From Geobacter argillaceus (GTDB lineage Bacteria > Desulfobacterota > Desulfuromonadia > Geobacterales > DSM-12255): 64,000 nucleotides of DNA. Shown here piece after piece: positions 9,255 to 18,806 of this stretch (position 1 is the first letter of the stretch; each line of letters begins with the position of its first letter). Made by a program: the position numbers and the translations under genes. The stretch lies in the NCBI RefSeq assembly GCF_007830735.1, contig NZ_VLLN01000016.1, positions 1 to 64,000 of the forward strand. The letters are read 5' to 3'. A model generated the notes under the pieces. The model was given only the letters and a program-made list of their open reading frames with translations. It was not told where the DNA came from and did not search any database.

Positions 9255-10037
9255 TCAGTTACCGGTAAACGCCGGCTTCCTCTTGTCAAGAAACGCCCGC
9301 ATCCCTTCCTTCTGGTCTGCCGAAGCGAAGAGCGCACCGAAATGGAGCGATTCGTAGTTCATCCCGTCCGCTTCGCACATGTCGAGACCGCTCCTGACGG
9401 CATCCTTGGCATGGGCAACGCCGAGCTGACCGTTGCCGGCGATCTTGCCGGCAGTTTCCAGAGCCTTGTCAAGCAGTTCTGGCAACGGAAATACGGCGTT
9501 GACGATCCCCCACTCCCTGGCCTCGGCAGCGTTGAGCATCTTGCCGGTAAAGATCAGTTCGTTGGCACGGCTGCGGCCGATGAGCCGGCCGAGCTTCTGG
9601 GTGCCGCCGAACCCGGGCAGGATGCCGAGGGTCACCTCGGGGAGACCAACCTTCGCGTTTTCCGATGCATACGCGAAGTCGCAGGCCAGGGCCATTTCCA
9701 GCCCGCCTCCCAGGGCAAAGCCGTTGACAGCGGCAATGACCGGCTTGGACAGCTGCCCGATCAGGTTGACCAGACGCTGCCCCTTGCGGGAGAACTCCTT
9801 TGCCTGCTGGACGGTCATTTCCGCCATCTCGGCGATGTCGGCCCCGGCAACAAAGGCCTTTTCGCCGCTGCCGGTAAGGACTATCGCCTTGACGTCGCCA
9901 TCCTGCCCCAGCGCGGTGAAGGCATCGAGCAGTTCGTCGAGTACCGAGCTGTTGAGGCTGTTCAGAGCCTTGGGGCGGTTGATCGTCAGGGTGGCGACGC
10001 CGGCACTTTTTTCGATGAGCAGGTTCGTGTATTCCAT
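9255..10037 (-). CDS. Enoyl-CoA hydratase (crotonase family)
   Basis: The 260-residue product has the usual crotonase length. Key elements are the oxyanion-hole stretch KAFVAGADIAEM, the second half GFALGGGLEMALACDFAYA, the catalytic-glutamate region VGLPEVTLGILPGFGGTQKL, and the C-terminal RKPAFTGN. It should hydrate crotonyl-CoA or a similar short enoyl-CoA to the 3-hydroxyacyl-CoA used by the adjacent dehydrogenase. The start MEYTNLL at 10037 has GGAGG eight bases upstream; the open frame beyond it enters a REP element. It lies 32 bp upstream of the oxidoreductase gene in the same operon. Confidence 0.92.
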   Translation of the reverse strand: MEYTNLLIEKSAGVATLTINRPKALNSLNSSVLDELLDAFTALGQDGDVKAIVLTGSGEKAFVAGADIAEMAEMTVQQAKEFSRKGQRLVNLIGQLSKPVIAAVNGFALGGGLEMALACDFAYASENAKVGLPEVTLGILPGFGGTQKLGRLIGRSRANELIFTGKMLNAAEAREWGIVNAVFPLPELLDKALETAGKIAGNGQLGVAHAKDAVRSGLDMCEADGMNYESLHFGALFASADQKEGMRAFLDKRKPAFTGN

Positions 10038-10051
10038 ATACAAATCCTCCC

Positions 10052-10108
10052 GTAGGGGCGATCCTTGTGATCGCCCACGCAGCGGGCGAATACAAGATTC
10101 GCCCCTAC
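10052..10108. repeat. REP-like double palindrome between hbd and the crotonase gene
   Basis: Two hairpins, GGGCGATC/GATCGCCC and GGGCGAAT/ATTCGCCC, are flanked by outer inverted ends GTAGGGGCG and CGCCCCTAC. The left 25 bp are identical to the left end of the element at 60449-60522. The element sits inside an operon, between the hbd stop and the ribosome-binding site of the next gene, so it is transcribed and could affect RNA stability. Confidence 0.85.
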
Positions 10109-10120
10109 AGCAATCCGAAA

Positions 10121-10966
10121 TCAATACGTATAGAACCCTCTACCCGTCTTCTTACCGAGGAAACCGGCCTCCACCATCTTGACCAGCAGCGGACAGGGGC
10201 GATACTTCGTATCCTTGAACCCTTCGTACAGGACGTTCATGATTGCCAGACATGTGTCGAGGCCGATGAAATCCGCCAGGGTGAGCGGTCCCATCGGCTG
10301 GTTGGTCCCGAGCTTCATCCCCTTGTCGATGTCCTCGGCCGTGGCAATCCCCTCAAAAAGGGCATAGGCGGCCTCGTTGATCATCGGAATGAGGATGCGG
10401 TTGACGATGAAACCGGGGTAGTCGGCAGAGACCGCCATCTCCTTGCCGAGCTTTTCGACAAGGGCAGCAGTGGCATTGAACGTCTCATCGCTCGTGGCAA
10501 GTCCGCGGATGACCTCCACCAGCTTCATGACCGGTACCGGGTTCATGAAGTGCATGCCGATGACCTTGTCCTGCCGGCCGGTGACCGCCGCGATGCGGGT
10601 GATCGGTATTGACGAGGTATTGGAGGCGAGGATGGCCCCTTTCTTCACGATCCCGTCGAGCTTCCTGAAGATGTCCAGCTTCAGCGCTTCCCTTTCGGTG
10701 ACCGCTTCGATGGCCATGTCGCAATCGGCAAGGTCTTCCATTACCTTGGTGGTGCGGATCCTCTTGACGATGGCCGGAATGGCGGCACTGTCGAGCTCGC
10801 CCTTTTTTGCCTGACGCTCCAGGTTTTTCTCGATCCCGGCAATGGCCTTGGTCAGCTGCTCCTCGGCGATGTCGAAAAGCACCACCTCAATCTCGCGAAC
10901 GGCCAGCACATGGGCAATGCCGCTTCCCATCTGACCGGCACCAAGGACTCCGACTTGCTTGATCAT
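10121..10966 (-). CDS. hbd: 3-hydroxybutyryl-CoA dehydrogenase
   Basis: The 281-residue product shows the NAD-binding loop VGVLGAGQMGSGIAHV at the N-terminus, the catalytic region NTSSIPIT with GMHFMNPVPVMKLVEVI, and the C-terminal domain ending FLGKKTGRGFYTY. It oxidises 3-hydroxybutyryl-CoA to acetoacetyl-CoA. The ATG at 10966 has AGGAGG five bases upstream. It follows the thiolase gene by 60 bp and precedes the crotonase, so the three genes encode the last three steps from crotonyl-CoA to acetyl-CoA. Confidence 0.95.
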   Translation of the reverse strand: MIKQVGVLGAGQMGSGIAHVLAVREIEVVLFDIAEEQLTKAIAGIEKNLERQAKKGELDSAAIPAIVKRIRTTKVMEDLADCDMAIEAVTEREALKLDIFRKLDGIVKKGAILASNTSSIPITRIAAVTGRQDKVIGMHFMNPVPVMKLVEVIRGLATSDETFNATAALVEKLGKEMAVSADYPGFIVNRILIPMINEAAYALFEGIATAEDIDKGMKLGTNQPMGPLTLADFIGLDTCLAIMNVLYEGFKDTKYRPCPLLVKMVEAGFLGKKTGRGFYTY

Positions 10967-11026
10967 ACCTTCCTCCTGAGCCAAGTATCTTAACTACATA
11001 TGAATGACAGGATACGCGCCTTGCGC

Positions 11027-12202
11027 CTAGACTCTCTCTAATATCACGGCCACTGCCTCGCCACCGCCGATACAGAGAGTGGCAAGTCCATAGCGGGCCT
11101 GACGTTTACCCAATTCGCGCACCAGGGTGGCGGTCAGACGGGCACCGCTCGCCCCCAGCGGATGGCCGATGGCAACGGCTCCGCCATTGACGTTGACCTT
11201 GCCGGGATCAATCCCCAGGGTCTTGATGGCGATCATGGTCACTGCGGCAAAGGCTTCGTTGATCTCGAACAGGTCGATGTCGCTGATCTTGAGGCCGGCC
11301 TTGGCACACGCCTTTTCGATCGCCCCGACCGGAGCCTCGGTAAACTGGTCGGGATGGAGGCTGTTGGAGGCGTAGGCAACCAGCCGCGCCTTGGGCTTCA
11401 ACCCGTATTTTTGCACCGCCTCGGCGCTGGCCAGAAGGGTCATCCCCGCACCGTCGTTGATGGTCGAGGCGTTGCCGGCGGTGATCGTTCCGTCCTTCTT
11501 GAAGGCGGCCCGCAAGCCGGTAAGCTTGTCAAAGGAGACCTTGAGCGGTTCTTCGTCCTCGCTCACCACCACATCCCCCTGCCGCCCCTTCTTTACAACC
11601 GGTACAATCTCCGCGTTAAAGGTGCCTTCCTTGAGGGCGGCCTGGGCTTTGCGATAGGAATCGATGGCGAACGCGTCCTGCGCTTCGCGGCTCAGACTGT
11701 ATTTCTCGGTGGTCGCCTCGGCGATCACCCCCATGTGCTTGCCGCTGTACGGATCCTGCAGACCGTCGTGAACCATGAGGTCGAGCAGTTCCCCGTTCCC
11801 CATCCGGTACCCGTACCGTCCCTTGCTGAGCGCATACGGTGCCAGGGACATGTTTTCCATGCCGCCGGCAATGACCACCTCGGCATCCCCGAGGCGGATC
11901 GAGCCGGCCCCGAGCATGAGAGCCTTAAGGCCGCTGCCGCAGACCTTGTTGATGGTCATGGCCGGAATGGAGTCGGGCAGCTCCGCATAACGCATCGCCT
12001 GCCGTGCCGGGGCCTGGCCAGCACCGCCACTGAGCACCTGGCCGACGATCACCTCGTCGATGGCATCTGCCGGAAGGCCGGTCTTCTCCAGTAACCCCTT
12101 GATCACGGTTGCCCCCAGGCGTGGAGCTTCCACGTCGGCGAGCGCGCCCCCAAAGGACCCCAGCGGCGTGCGCAGTGATTCGACCACAAAGACATCTTTC
12201 AT
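11027..12202 (-). CDS. Acetyl-CoA acetyltransferase (thiolase)
   Basis: The 391-residue product is a standard thiolase II. The acylated cysteine lies in INKVCGSGLKALMLG, the active-site histidine in GGAVAIGHPLGASGAR, and the second cysteine in LCIGGGEAVAV. It cleaves acetoacetyl-CoA to two acetyl-CoA. The start MKDVFVVES at 12202 has a GAGGAGGG site; upstream in-frame ATGs extend only into non-conserved sequence. It is the first gene of thl-hbd-ech-oxidoreductase and has a 236-bp upstream region with a sequence block shared with the acyl-CoA dehydrogenase promoter. Confidence 0.94.
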   Translation of the reverse strand: MKDVFVVESLRTPLGSFGGALADVEAPRLGATVIKGLLEKTGLPADAIDEVIVGQVLSGGAGQAPARQAMRYAELPDSIPAMTINKVCGSGLKALMLGAGSIRLGDAEVVIAGGMENMSLAPYALSKGRYGYRMGNGELLDLMVHDGLQDPYSGKHMGVIAEATTEKYSLSREAQDAFAIDSYRKAQAALKEGTFNAEIVPVVKKGRQGDVVVSEDEEPLKVSFDKLTGLRAAFKKDGTITAGNASTINDGAGMTLLASAEAVQKYGLKPKARLVAYASNSLHPDQFTEAPVGAIEKACAKAGLKISDIDLFEINEAFAAVTMIAIKTLGIDPGKVNVNGGAVAIGHPLGASGARLTATLVRELGKRQARYGLATLCIGGGEAVAVILERV

Positions 12203-12320
12203 ATCAGCCCTCCTCGGCATATAGATAACGTTCACGGTACCGCTTCCCCATCAACACGAAACCACTCCTCAACACCCGTTGCAACATTGTTCCAGATTCT
12301 GTATACACAACATTTAGCAT

Positions 12321-12351
12321 TCAAGTACCACAATACCGAATTACCTGTCAA
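12321..12351 (-). promoter_or_regulatory. Conserved 31-bp block upstream of the thiolase operon
   Basis: This segment matches 21923-21953, upstream of the acyl-CoA dehydrogenase operon, at 25 of 31 positions in the same orientation and at a similar distance from the start codon. On the minus strand it begins TTGACA and contains GTATTGTGGTAC. It is probably a shared regulator site, possibly combined with a -35 element. No convincing -10 lies 17 bp downstream in this copy. Confidence 0.55.
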
Positions 12352-12438
12352 GACAAAAGAGTCTGCGCTATAACGTGTTTTGAATCGCAACTGTGCAACA
12401 CGTCGTCACTGCCCTACCCTGCCTATCCGGCATCGCCG

Positions 12439-13275
12439 TTAGTCACCCCTGAAGGACGGAGTTCTCTTTTCCAGGAAGGCGTTGACCGCTTCCAGATGGT
12501 CGTTCGTGTGATGCGCCATGGCCTGGAAGCAGGCACACAGATCGAGGAAATCCGGAAGTTCGCTCCGCTGGGCCAGTTTCATCATCCGCTTGGTCAGCCG
12601 TAGCGTAACGGGCGGTTTGGCGGCAATCTGACCGGCCAGCTCCCTGGCGCGCGGCATGAGTGCGTCCGGTTCCACCACTTCGAGAAACAGCCCGATTCGC
12701 TGTGCCTCGTCAGCCTCCAGGACCCTGCCGGTAAACGTCAACTCCGCGGCCCGCTGGTAACCGAGCAGGCGCTGCATGAACCAGGCACCGCCGTCCCCCG
12801 GAGTGATGCCGAGATTGATGAAGGTTTCACCGACTTTTGCCCTGGTCGAGGCGATGCGGATGTCACACATGCAGGCGAGGTCGAAGCCGGCCCCGATGGC
12901 CGGGCCATTAACGGCGGCAATGACCGGAATCTCCGCTGTATGCAGGGCCAGCGGAATCTGCTGTATCCCCCGCCGGTAGTGATCCTGGATCTCCACCGAC
13001 GACCCGGCGAAACTGCCGCTCTGTGCTTGCATCTCTTTGATATTGCCACCGGCGGAAAAGGCGGCCCCGTCGCCGGTGATGATCAACACCGAAACCGCCT
13101 GCTCGTTGTTGACCCACTGCACCGTCCGGACGATATCGTCGATGAGTGCCGTTCCGGTCAGGGCATTGCGCACATCGTTGCGCCGCAGGGTGAGAACGGC
13201 TATCCGATTAGCCACCTCCAGGGACGAATCCTTGAGTTCGGGTATCACCATGTCATGCTGTGCTGGTCTGTCCAT
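12439..13275 (-). CDS. Enoyl-CoA hydratase/isomerase family protein
   Basis: The 278-residue crotonase-family protein has the first oxyanion-hole motif GAAFSAGGNIKEM, the second VNGPAIGAGFDLACMCDIRIA, and a region with GETFINLGITPGDGGAWFMQ. The position usually holding a catalytic glutamate reads FINLGITPGDGG, which is typical of 2,3-dehydroadipyl/PaaG-like or isomerase-type members, so the exact reaction is unclear. The start at 13275 has a GGGGG run upstream. It ends the group maeB-methyltransferase-ech and is divergent in sequence from the crotonase at 9255. Confidence 0.82.
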   Translation of the reverse strand: MDRPAQHDMVIPELKDSSLEVANRIAVLTLRRNDVRNALTGTALIDDIVRTVQWVNNEQAVSVLIITGDGAAFSAGGNIKEMQAQSGSFAGSSVEIQDHYRRGIQQIPLALHTAEIPVIAAVNGPAIGAGFDLACMCDIRIASTRAKVGETFINLGITPGDGGAWFMQRLLGYQRAAELTFTGRVLEADEAQRIGLFLEVVEPDALMPRARELAGQIAAKPPVTLRLTKRMMKLAQRSELPDFLDLCACFQAMAHHTNDHLEAVNAFLEKRTPSFRGD

Positions 13276-13332
13276 ACAACCCCCTTGTGCTGCAATCGTT
13301 GCCAGGGATGATAGCACGCCCCCCGGCGTGTG

Positions 13333-14181
13333 TCAGCAATTGACGGGGCGTCTCACAACGGCTTCGATCAGGGCGATACGGTCTTCTTCCAGGTTAAGAA
13401 ACTGATTGTGCGCCATCTGGCGGAATTCCGGTCCCAGCAGCAGTTGGAGACCGAGCGAAGGCGAACAATTTTTGCGCATTTTCTCCTGCATCTGCCGGAA
13501 CCAGGAACGGCCCGCTTCCGTAACGTCGCGCCAGATCTGGATCTCAAAACCGACACCGGCCAGGGTGTCCAGCAGTTGCCGGGAGGTGAGCAGAAAGCTG
13601 ATCGAAGGCTCCCGTGCCCAGGGAACGGGGAAGTAGACATCCCCCCCCGGTCCCGCAAGAACATCGTAGATGGCAAGCCTTCCCCCCGGCCGCAAGACGC
13701 GCCACATTTCGCTATACAACCTCGATTTGTCGGGGATATTCATCGCCGCGTGCTGGGTCCAGACGATATCGAACGATGCGTCCGGAAAGGGGATGTCAAT
13801 GGCGTTCCCCTGTTGAAAGGAAACCTGGCCATCCAGTCCGAGGCGCCGGGTGAGGCCGGCAGCGACCCGACAGTACTCGGCACTCAGGTCGAGGCCGGTG
13901 ACGCGGCACCCGAACTCCTGGGCGAGATAGCGCGAGGCCCCGCCGAGACCGCTCCCCACATCCAGGACCTGCATCTGTCGCTCAAGCCCGATATCCCGGG
14001 CAAGATCGCAGGTCGCCTTGCGGCCGCGCACATGAAACTCGTCGATAGCCGCCAGGTCATCGGCCTTGAGGGCCTCCGGGTCCTTACCGGACGCAACCAG
14101 AGCGTTGAGGATCGTGGCTTCCAGGTCCCGGTGCGCGTAATGGGCATCTACTCTATGGAACGCTGTGTCGGTTGCATGCAT
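13333..14181 (-). CDS. Class I SAM-dependent methyltransferase
   Basis: The 282-residue protein has motif I VLDVGSGLGGASRYLA, the acidic motif II VTGLDLS, and the post-I region FDIVWTQHAAMNIPDKSRL followed by EMWRVLRPGGRLAIYDV. This resembles the sarcosine/glycine and ubiquinone-type small-molecule methyltransferases. A role beside the malic enzyme and enoyl-CoA hydratase genes is not obvious; the substrate is unknown. It starts 38 bp after the maeB stop and is probably co-transcribed with it. Confidence 0.82.
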   Translation of the reverse strand: MHATDTAFHRVDAHYAHRDLEATILNALVASGKDPEALKADDLAAIDEFHVRGRKATCDLARDIGLERQMQVLDVGSGLGGASRYLAQEFGCRVTGLDLSAEYCRVAAGLTRRLGLDGQVSFQQGNAIDIPFPDASFDIVWTQHAAMNIPDKSRLYSEMWRVLRPGGRLAIYDVLAGPGGDVYFPVPWAREPSISFLLTSRQLLDTLAGVGFEIQIWRDVTEAGRSWFRQMQEKMRKNCSPSLGLQLLLGPEFRQMAHNQFLNLEEDRIALIEAVVRRPVNC

Positions 14182-14219
14182 GGCTTGGCACTCTCTGACC
14201 TGCGTTGCGGGATTCCCCC

Positions 14220-16487
14220 CTAAGGACTGCTGCAGTTCTGGGCATCCACCACGGCAATGGCGGCCATGTTGACCACATCCATAACATCATCGCCCTGCTG
14301 CAGAATATGCACCGGCTTGTTCATCCCCATCAGGATCGGGCCGATGGCCTCCGCCCCTCCCAGCTTGTTCAGCAGCTTGTAGCAGATGTTGCCGGAGGTA
14401 AGGTCAGGGAAAATCAGGATATTGGCCGTCTGCTTGAGAGAGGTGAACGGAAAGCTCGCCTTGAGTATCTCGGCAGCCACGGCGGTATCGGCCTGCATCT
14501 CACCATCGATCGCCAATCCAGGTTCCCTCTGTTTGACGATCTCCACCGCCCTCCGTACCCGGTCAGCCTGCGGATGGCGGACAGAGCCGAAATTGGAGAT
14601 GGAAAGCATGGCGACGCTCGGCTCGATCTCCAGCATCCTCGCCTTTTCCGCGGTCAGGATCGCGGTCTCGGCAAGTTCCTCGGAAGAGGGATCGATACGG
14701 ACCGTGGTGTCCGCCAGGAAGTAGATCCCGTTTTTGAAGACCATCATGTAGAGGCCGTGGACACTGGAGAGCCCCTCCTGCTTGCCAATCACCTGCAGGG
14801 CAGGCCGGATGGTCTCGGCATAGTTGCTGTCGATCCCCGCGAGCAGGGTGTCAGCGTCCCCCTGACGCACCATCATGCAGCCGAAATGGGTACGGGACTT
14901 CCGGGTGATCAGCCGCTTCGCCTCGGAAAGAGTGAGACCCTTGCGCTGCCTCAGCTGAAAGAGTTCAGCCGCGTACGCCTCGGACTTCTCTGAATTGGCC
15001 GGATCGATGATTGTCACCCCACCGTTCAGGTCAATGCCGAGTTGCTCCAGGGTACAGCGGATCTTCGCCTCGTTCCCCAAGAGGATCGGCCGGGCGATCT
15101 CCTGCTCCACCAGTACCTGGGCGGCGCGCAGGATCTTTTCGTTCTCCCCCTCGGGGAAGACGATGCTCTTCGGGTCGCACTTCGCCTTGTTGATGATCAT
15201 CCGCAAGGTTTCTTTGGCCTTGCCCTGGAGCGACTCCAGCGCCTCCACGTACTTGTCCATGTCGGCGATCGGCTGCCTCGCCACCCCTGAATCCATGGCC
15301 GCCTTGGCAATGGCCGGGGCGACCCGCAGCAGTGCCCGGGGGTCGAACGGCTTCGGAATGATGTAATCGCGGCCGAAGGTGAACTTGACGTTGCCGTAGG
15401 CGCGACAGACCGAGTCGGGGCACTCTTCGCGGGCCAGTTCCGCCAGGGCGAAGACCGCCGCTATTTTCATCTCCTCGTTGATGGTGGTGGCCCGGACATC
15501 CAGTGCGCCACGGAAGATGAACGGGAACCCGAGCACGTTGTTGACCTGGTTCGGGTAATCGGAGCGGCCGGTGGCGACCAGCACGTCGCCGCGCACCTTG
15601 CGGGCCTCCTCCGGGGTGATCTCCGGGTCGGGGTTCGCCATGGCAAAGATGATCGGATTGACCGCCATGGTACGGACCATCTCCGGGGTAAAGGCCCCCT
15701 TGGAGGAGAGTCCGAACATGACATCGCATCCCACTGCCGCCTCTTCCAGGGTGCGCATCGGCGTATCAACGGCAAAGCGCTCCTTGTACTTGTTCATCCC
15801 TTCGGTACGCCCCTGGTAGATGATCCCCTTGGTGTCGCACATGATCAGGTTTTCCCGCTTGAGCCCCAGGGAGACGACCAGATTGGCGCAGGCAATGGCG
15901 GCGGCACCGGCGCCGTTGACCACCAGGCGGACCTCTTCGATCTTCTTCCCCACCAGTTCCAGGGCGTTGATGAGACCGGCTGCCGAGATGATGGCAGTGC
16001 CGTGCTGGTCATCGTGGAAGACCGGAATATTCATGGTCTTCTTCAGTTCCTCTTCTATGTAGAAGCACTCCGGGGCCTTGATATCCTCCAGGTTGATGCC
16101 GCCGAAGGTCGGCTCCAGAAGCTGGACGGCACGGATGATCTCATCCGGGTCCTCGCTGTTCAGCTCGATGTCGAACACGTCGACGTCGGCAAAGCGCTTG
16201 AAGAGGACCCCTTTCCCCTCCATGACCGGCTTGCCGGCCAGGGCACCGATGTTGCCGAGGCCCAGCACCGCGGTGCCGTTGGAGACAACGGCCACCAGGT
16301 TACCTTTGGCAGTATACTGATAGGCATCTTCCGGGGTCTGCTCGATAGCCAGGCAGGGTTCGGCAACTCCGGGAGAATAGGCCAGAGAAAGGTCCTGCGC
16401 GGTCTGGCAGGGTTTGGTCGCAATGACCTCGATCTTTCCTTTGCGGCCGGTTGAGTGATATTCCAGTGCAGCAGTTTTCTTACTCAT
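14220..16487 (-). CDS. maeB: NADP-dependent malic enzyme with C-terminal phosphotransacetylase-like domain
   Basis: The 755-residue product is a full-length MaeB. Residues about 1-410 are the malic enzyme ([50 protein letters not shown]). The remainder is the phosphate acetyltransferase-like domain ([35 protein letters not shown]), usually regulatory rather than catalytic. It converts malate to pyruvate, CO2 and NADPH. It follows the biotin carboxyltransferase gene at 16637 by about 150 bp, which contains a stem-loop. In this setting it could regenerate pyruvate from oxaloacetate via malate. The start has GGAGGG upstream. Confidence 0.95.
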   Translation of the reverse strand: MSKKTAALEYHSTGRKGKIEVIATKPCQTAQDLSLAYSPGVAEPCLAIEQTPEDAYQYTAKGNLVAVVSNGTAVLGLGNIGALAGKPVMEGKGVLFKRFADVDVFDIELNSEDPDEIIRAVQLLEPTFGGINLEDIKAPECFYIEEELKKTMNIPVFHDDQHGTAIISAAGLINALELVGKKIEEVRLVVNGAGAAAIACANLVVSLGLKRENLIMCDTKGIIYQGRTEGMNKYKERFAVDTPMRTLEEAAVGCDVMFGLSSKGAFTPEMVRTMAVNPIIFAMANPDPEITPEEARKVRGDVLVATGRSDYPNQVNNVLGFPFIFRGALDVRATTINEEMKIAAVFALAELAREECPDSVCRAYGNVKFTFGRDYIIPKPFDPRALLRVAPAIAKAAMDSGVARQPIADMDKYVEALESLQGKAKETLRMIINKAKCDPKSIVFPEGENEKILRAAQVLVEQEIARPILLGNEAKIRCTLEQLGIDLNGGVTIIDPANSEKSEAYAAELFQLRQRKGLTLSEAKRLITRKSRTHFGCMMVRQGDADTLLAGIDSNYAETIRPALQVIGKQEGLSSVHGLYMMVFKNGIYFLADTTVRIDPSSEELAETAILTAEKARMLEIEPSVAMLSISNFGSVRHPQADRVRRAVEIVKQREPGLAIDGEMQADTAVAAEILKASFPFTSLKQTANILIFPDLTSGNICYKLLNKLGGAEAIGPILMGMNKPVHILQQGDDVMDVVNMAAIAVVDAQNCSSP

Positions 16488-16547
16488 ATCTATATCCCTC
16501 CGCCCTTGCGGCTACCTGTATATAAGTGCACTCAAGTCGGCACCCTC

Positions 16548-16578
16548 CCCCGTCCCACCTGAAACAGGAGGGACGGGG
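16548..16578. terminator. Stem-loop between the biotin carboxyltransferase and maeB
   Basis: CCCCGTCCC and GGGACGGGG form a 9-bp stem extended by an inner CCT/AGG pair. There is no T-tract, so it is at most a partial terminator or processing site. The rest of 16488-16636 shows no gene. Confidence 0.4.
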
Positions 16579-16636
16579 AAAGGATGTCGGCTTGAACGCT
16601 CAGTGATAATAAAGAAACAACTCGATATATCGTAAC

Positions 16637-18715
16637 TTAGTCCAGGGTAAGGAGAATCTGGCCGATGTCGACGGCATTCCCCTCCTGGATGTGGATCTGG
16701 CTGACAATTCCGTCCTTGTCGGCAAAGATCTCGTTCTCCATCTTCATCGCCTCGAGGATCAGGAGGAGATCACCTTCCTGCACCTTCTGACCCTGGGTTA
16801 CCTCGATCTTCCAGACATTGCCGGCAAGCGGTGCGGCAACCCCGTTCTTGGGGGAAGCGGCAGCGCTGGCGGCAGCCGGAGTACCGGCAGCTGCGACGGG
16901 CGCAGCGTCGCTGATCAGGGTGACGAGCGGCTGGCCGATGTCGACGGCATTCCCCTCCTGGATGTGGATGGTACCGACGATGCCGTCCCGGTCGGCAAAG
17001 ATCTCGTTCTCCATCTTCATCGCCTCGAGGATCAGGAGGAGGTCCCCTTCCTTGACTTCCTGACCCGGATCAACCTCGATCTTCCAGACATTGCCGGCAA
17101 GGGGCGAGACGATATCGGCCCCGGCAGAGGCCGCAGCGGCCGGTGCAGCGGCAGAAGCCCCGGCGGCATTGGCGGCAGCTGCGGCTGCGGCAGCGGCGGC
17201 ACCGGTCGCCTTGGCGACCTGTACCACAAACGTCTGGCCACCACCGGTAACGGTGAACAGTTCTCCGCCGGCAACTGCGGGCGCAGCAGCGGCCTTGGGA
17301 GCAGGGGCAGTCTCCTCGCCGGTGGGAACCGGCTCGAACATGGCCGGATTGTCACGATGCTCGAGGAACTTGAGCCCGACCTGCTGGAAGAGGGCGTAGG
17401 TGAGCACATCCTCCACCTCGTGATCCCCGAACTTGAGGTTTTTCTCGGTTGCCAGGCCGCGCAGCTCGGCGGTGAGCTTGTCCATCTCGTGGTCAAGCAG
17501 GTCTGCGGGACGGCAGGTGATCGGCTCGGCCCCGGCCAGGACCTTCTTCTGCAGCTCCTTGTTCACCGGTGCCGAGGTGGCGCCGTATTCCCCCTTGAGA
17601 ACGGCGGCGGTCTCCTTGGTCATGGACTTGTACCGCTCGCCGGTCAGGACGTTGATGACCGCCTGGGTCCCGACGATCTGCGAGGTCGGGGTAACCAGCG
17701 GGATCATGCCCAGGTCCTCGCGCACCTTGGGAATTTCAGCCAGCACTTCATCCATCTTGTGCCCGGCACCCTGCTCCTTCAGCTGGCTCTCCATGTTGGT
17801 CAGCATGCCGCCAGGAACCTGCGCCATGATGATCCGGGCATCAATACCCTTCAGGGAACCTTCGAACTTTGCATATTTCTTGCGCACTACCGTAAAGTAA
17901 TCGGCAATCTCCTGCAGCAGCACCATATCGAGTCCGGTTGCCTGATCCGTCTCGGACATGATGGCCACCAGAGCCTCGGTGGCCGAGTGGCCGTAGGTCA
18001 TACTCATGGAGGAGATGGAGGTATCGACATTTTCAACGCCGGCTTCAACGGCCTTGACATAGGTGGCAGTGGACATGCCGGTGGTGGCATGGCACTGCAT
18101 GTGGATCGGGATGCTGATCGACTTCTTCAGCTTCTTGACCAGCTCATAGGCGGTGTAGGGAGAAAGCAGGCCGGCCATATCCTTGATACAGAGGGAATGG
18201 GAACCCATATCTTCGATCCGCTTGCCCAGATCGACCCACTTCGGAATGGTGTCAACCGGGCTGACCGTGTAGGACATGGTCCCCTGGGCGTGCCTTCCCT
18301 GCTTGATGACCGCCTTGATGGCGGTATCCAGGTTGCGCGGGTCGTTCATGGCGTCGAACACCCGGAAGACGTCGATGCCGTTGAACGCCGCCCGCTCCAC
18401 GAATTTCTCCACCACATCGTCGGCATAGTGTCGGTAGCCGAGGATGTTCTGCCCCCGGAACAGCATCTGCTGCTGGGTCTTCGGCATGGCCTTCTTCAGT
18501 TCCCGGAGACGCTCCCAGGGATCCTCACCGAGGAAACGGATACAGGAGTCAAAGGTTGCTCCGCCCCACATCTCGATGGACCAGTACCCCACCTGGTCCA
18601 GTTTGTCCGCGATGGGAAGCATGTCGTCCAGACGGAGACGGGTGGCGAAGAGGGACTGATGGGCGTCACGCAGTACGACTTCGGTTATACCAAGAGGCTT
18701 CTTTCCTTTGCTCAT
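16637..18715 (-). CDS. PycB/OadA/transcarboxylase-5S-like carboxyltransferase with two tandem biotinyl domains
   Basis: The 692-residue protein starts with a pyruvate/oxaloacetate carboxyltransferase TIM barrel ([16 protein letters not shown]; metal ligands in [22 protein letters not shown]), then the conserved carboxylase domain, then an Ala-rich linker. It ends with two biotinyl domains at about 537-601 and 628-692, each with EAMKMEN (biotin lysines about 567 and 658). Family members are pyruvate carboxylase subunit B, oxaloacetate decarboxylase alpha and the 5S subunit of transcarboxylase; almost all have one or no biotinyl domain. No biotin carboxylase and no OadB/GcdB membrane subunit is nearby. 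It is co-oriented directly behind a GcdA-like acyl-CoA carboxyltransferase, suggesting a transcarboxylase. The start at 18715 has AAGGAG six bases upstream. The reading frame extends far upstream but without support. Confidence 0.88.
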   Translation of the reverse strand: MSKGKKPLGITEVVLRDAHQSLFATRLRLDDMLPIADKLDQVGYWSIEMWGGATFDSCIRFLGEDPWERLRELKKAMPKTQQQMLFRGQNILGYRHYADDVVEKFVERAAFNGIDVFRVFDAMNDPRNLDTAIKAVIKQGRHAQGTMSYTVSPVDTIPKWVDLGKRIEDMGSHSLCIKDMAGLLSPYTAYELVKKLKKSISIPIHMQCHATTGMSTATYVKAVEAGVENVDTSISSMSMTYGHSATEALVAIMSETDQATGLDMVLLQEIADYFTVVRKKYAKFEGSLKGIDARIIMAQVPGGMLTNMESQLKEQGAGHKMDEVLAEIPKVREDLGMIPLVTPTSQIVGTQAVINVLTGERYKSMTKETAAVLKGEYGATSAPVNKELQKKVLAGAEPITCRPADLLDHEMDKLTAELRGLATEKNLKFGDHEVEDVLTYALFQQVGLKFLEHRDNPAMFEPVPTGEETAPAPKAAAAPAVAGGELFTVTGGGQTFVVQVAKATGAAAAAAAAAANAAGASAAAPAAAASAGADIVSPLAGNVWKIEVDPGQEVKEGDLLLILEAMKMENEIFADRDGIVGTIHIQEGNAVDIGQPLVTLISDAAPVAAAGTPAAASAAASPKNGVAAPLAGNVWKIEVTQGQKVQEGDLLLILEAMKMENEIFADKDGIVSQIHIQEGNAVDIGQILLTLD

Positions 18716-18776
18716 GTGCAACTCCTTTCGTGTATCTTCAAATAGCGATCCGATTCGATTTTCCGCAGGAAGTTGC

Positions 18777-18795
18777 CCCCCTTTCTTAAAGGGGG
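18777..18795. repeat. Intercistronic CCCCCTTT/AAAGGGGG hairpin
   Basis: An 8-bp perfect stem with a three-base loop lies between the GcdA-like gene and the biotin carboxyltransferase gene, 11 bp beyond the former's stop. Such C5T3/A3G5 palindromes are common dispersed repeats in many bacterial genomes. It may tune the ratio of the two transcripts. Confidence 0.5.
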
Positions 18796-18806
18796 ACTTG
18801 AGCCCC

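Noticed and set aside
16637-18715. Simple annotation as oxaloacetate decarboxylase alpha subunit
   Set aside because: No beta or gamma membrane subunits are adjacent, two biotinyl domains are present, and the neighbour is an acyl-CoA carboxyltransferase.
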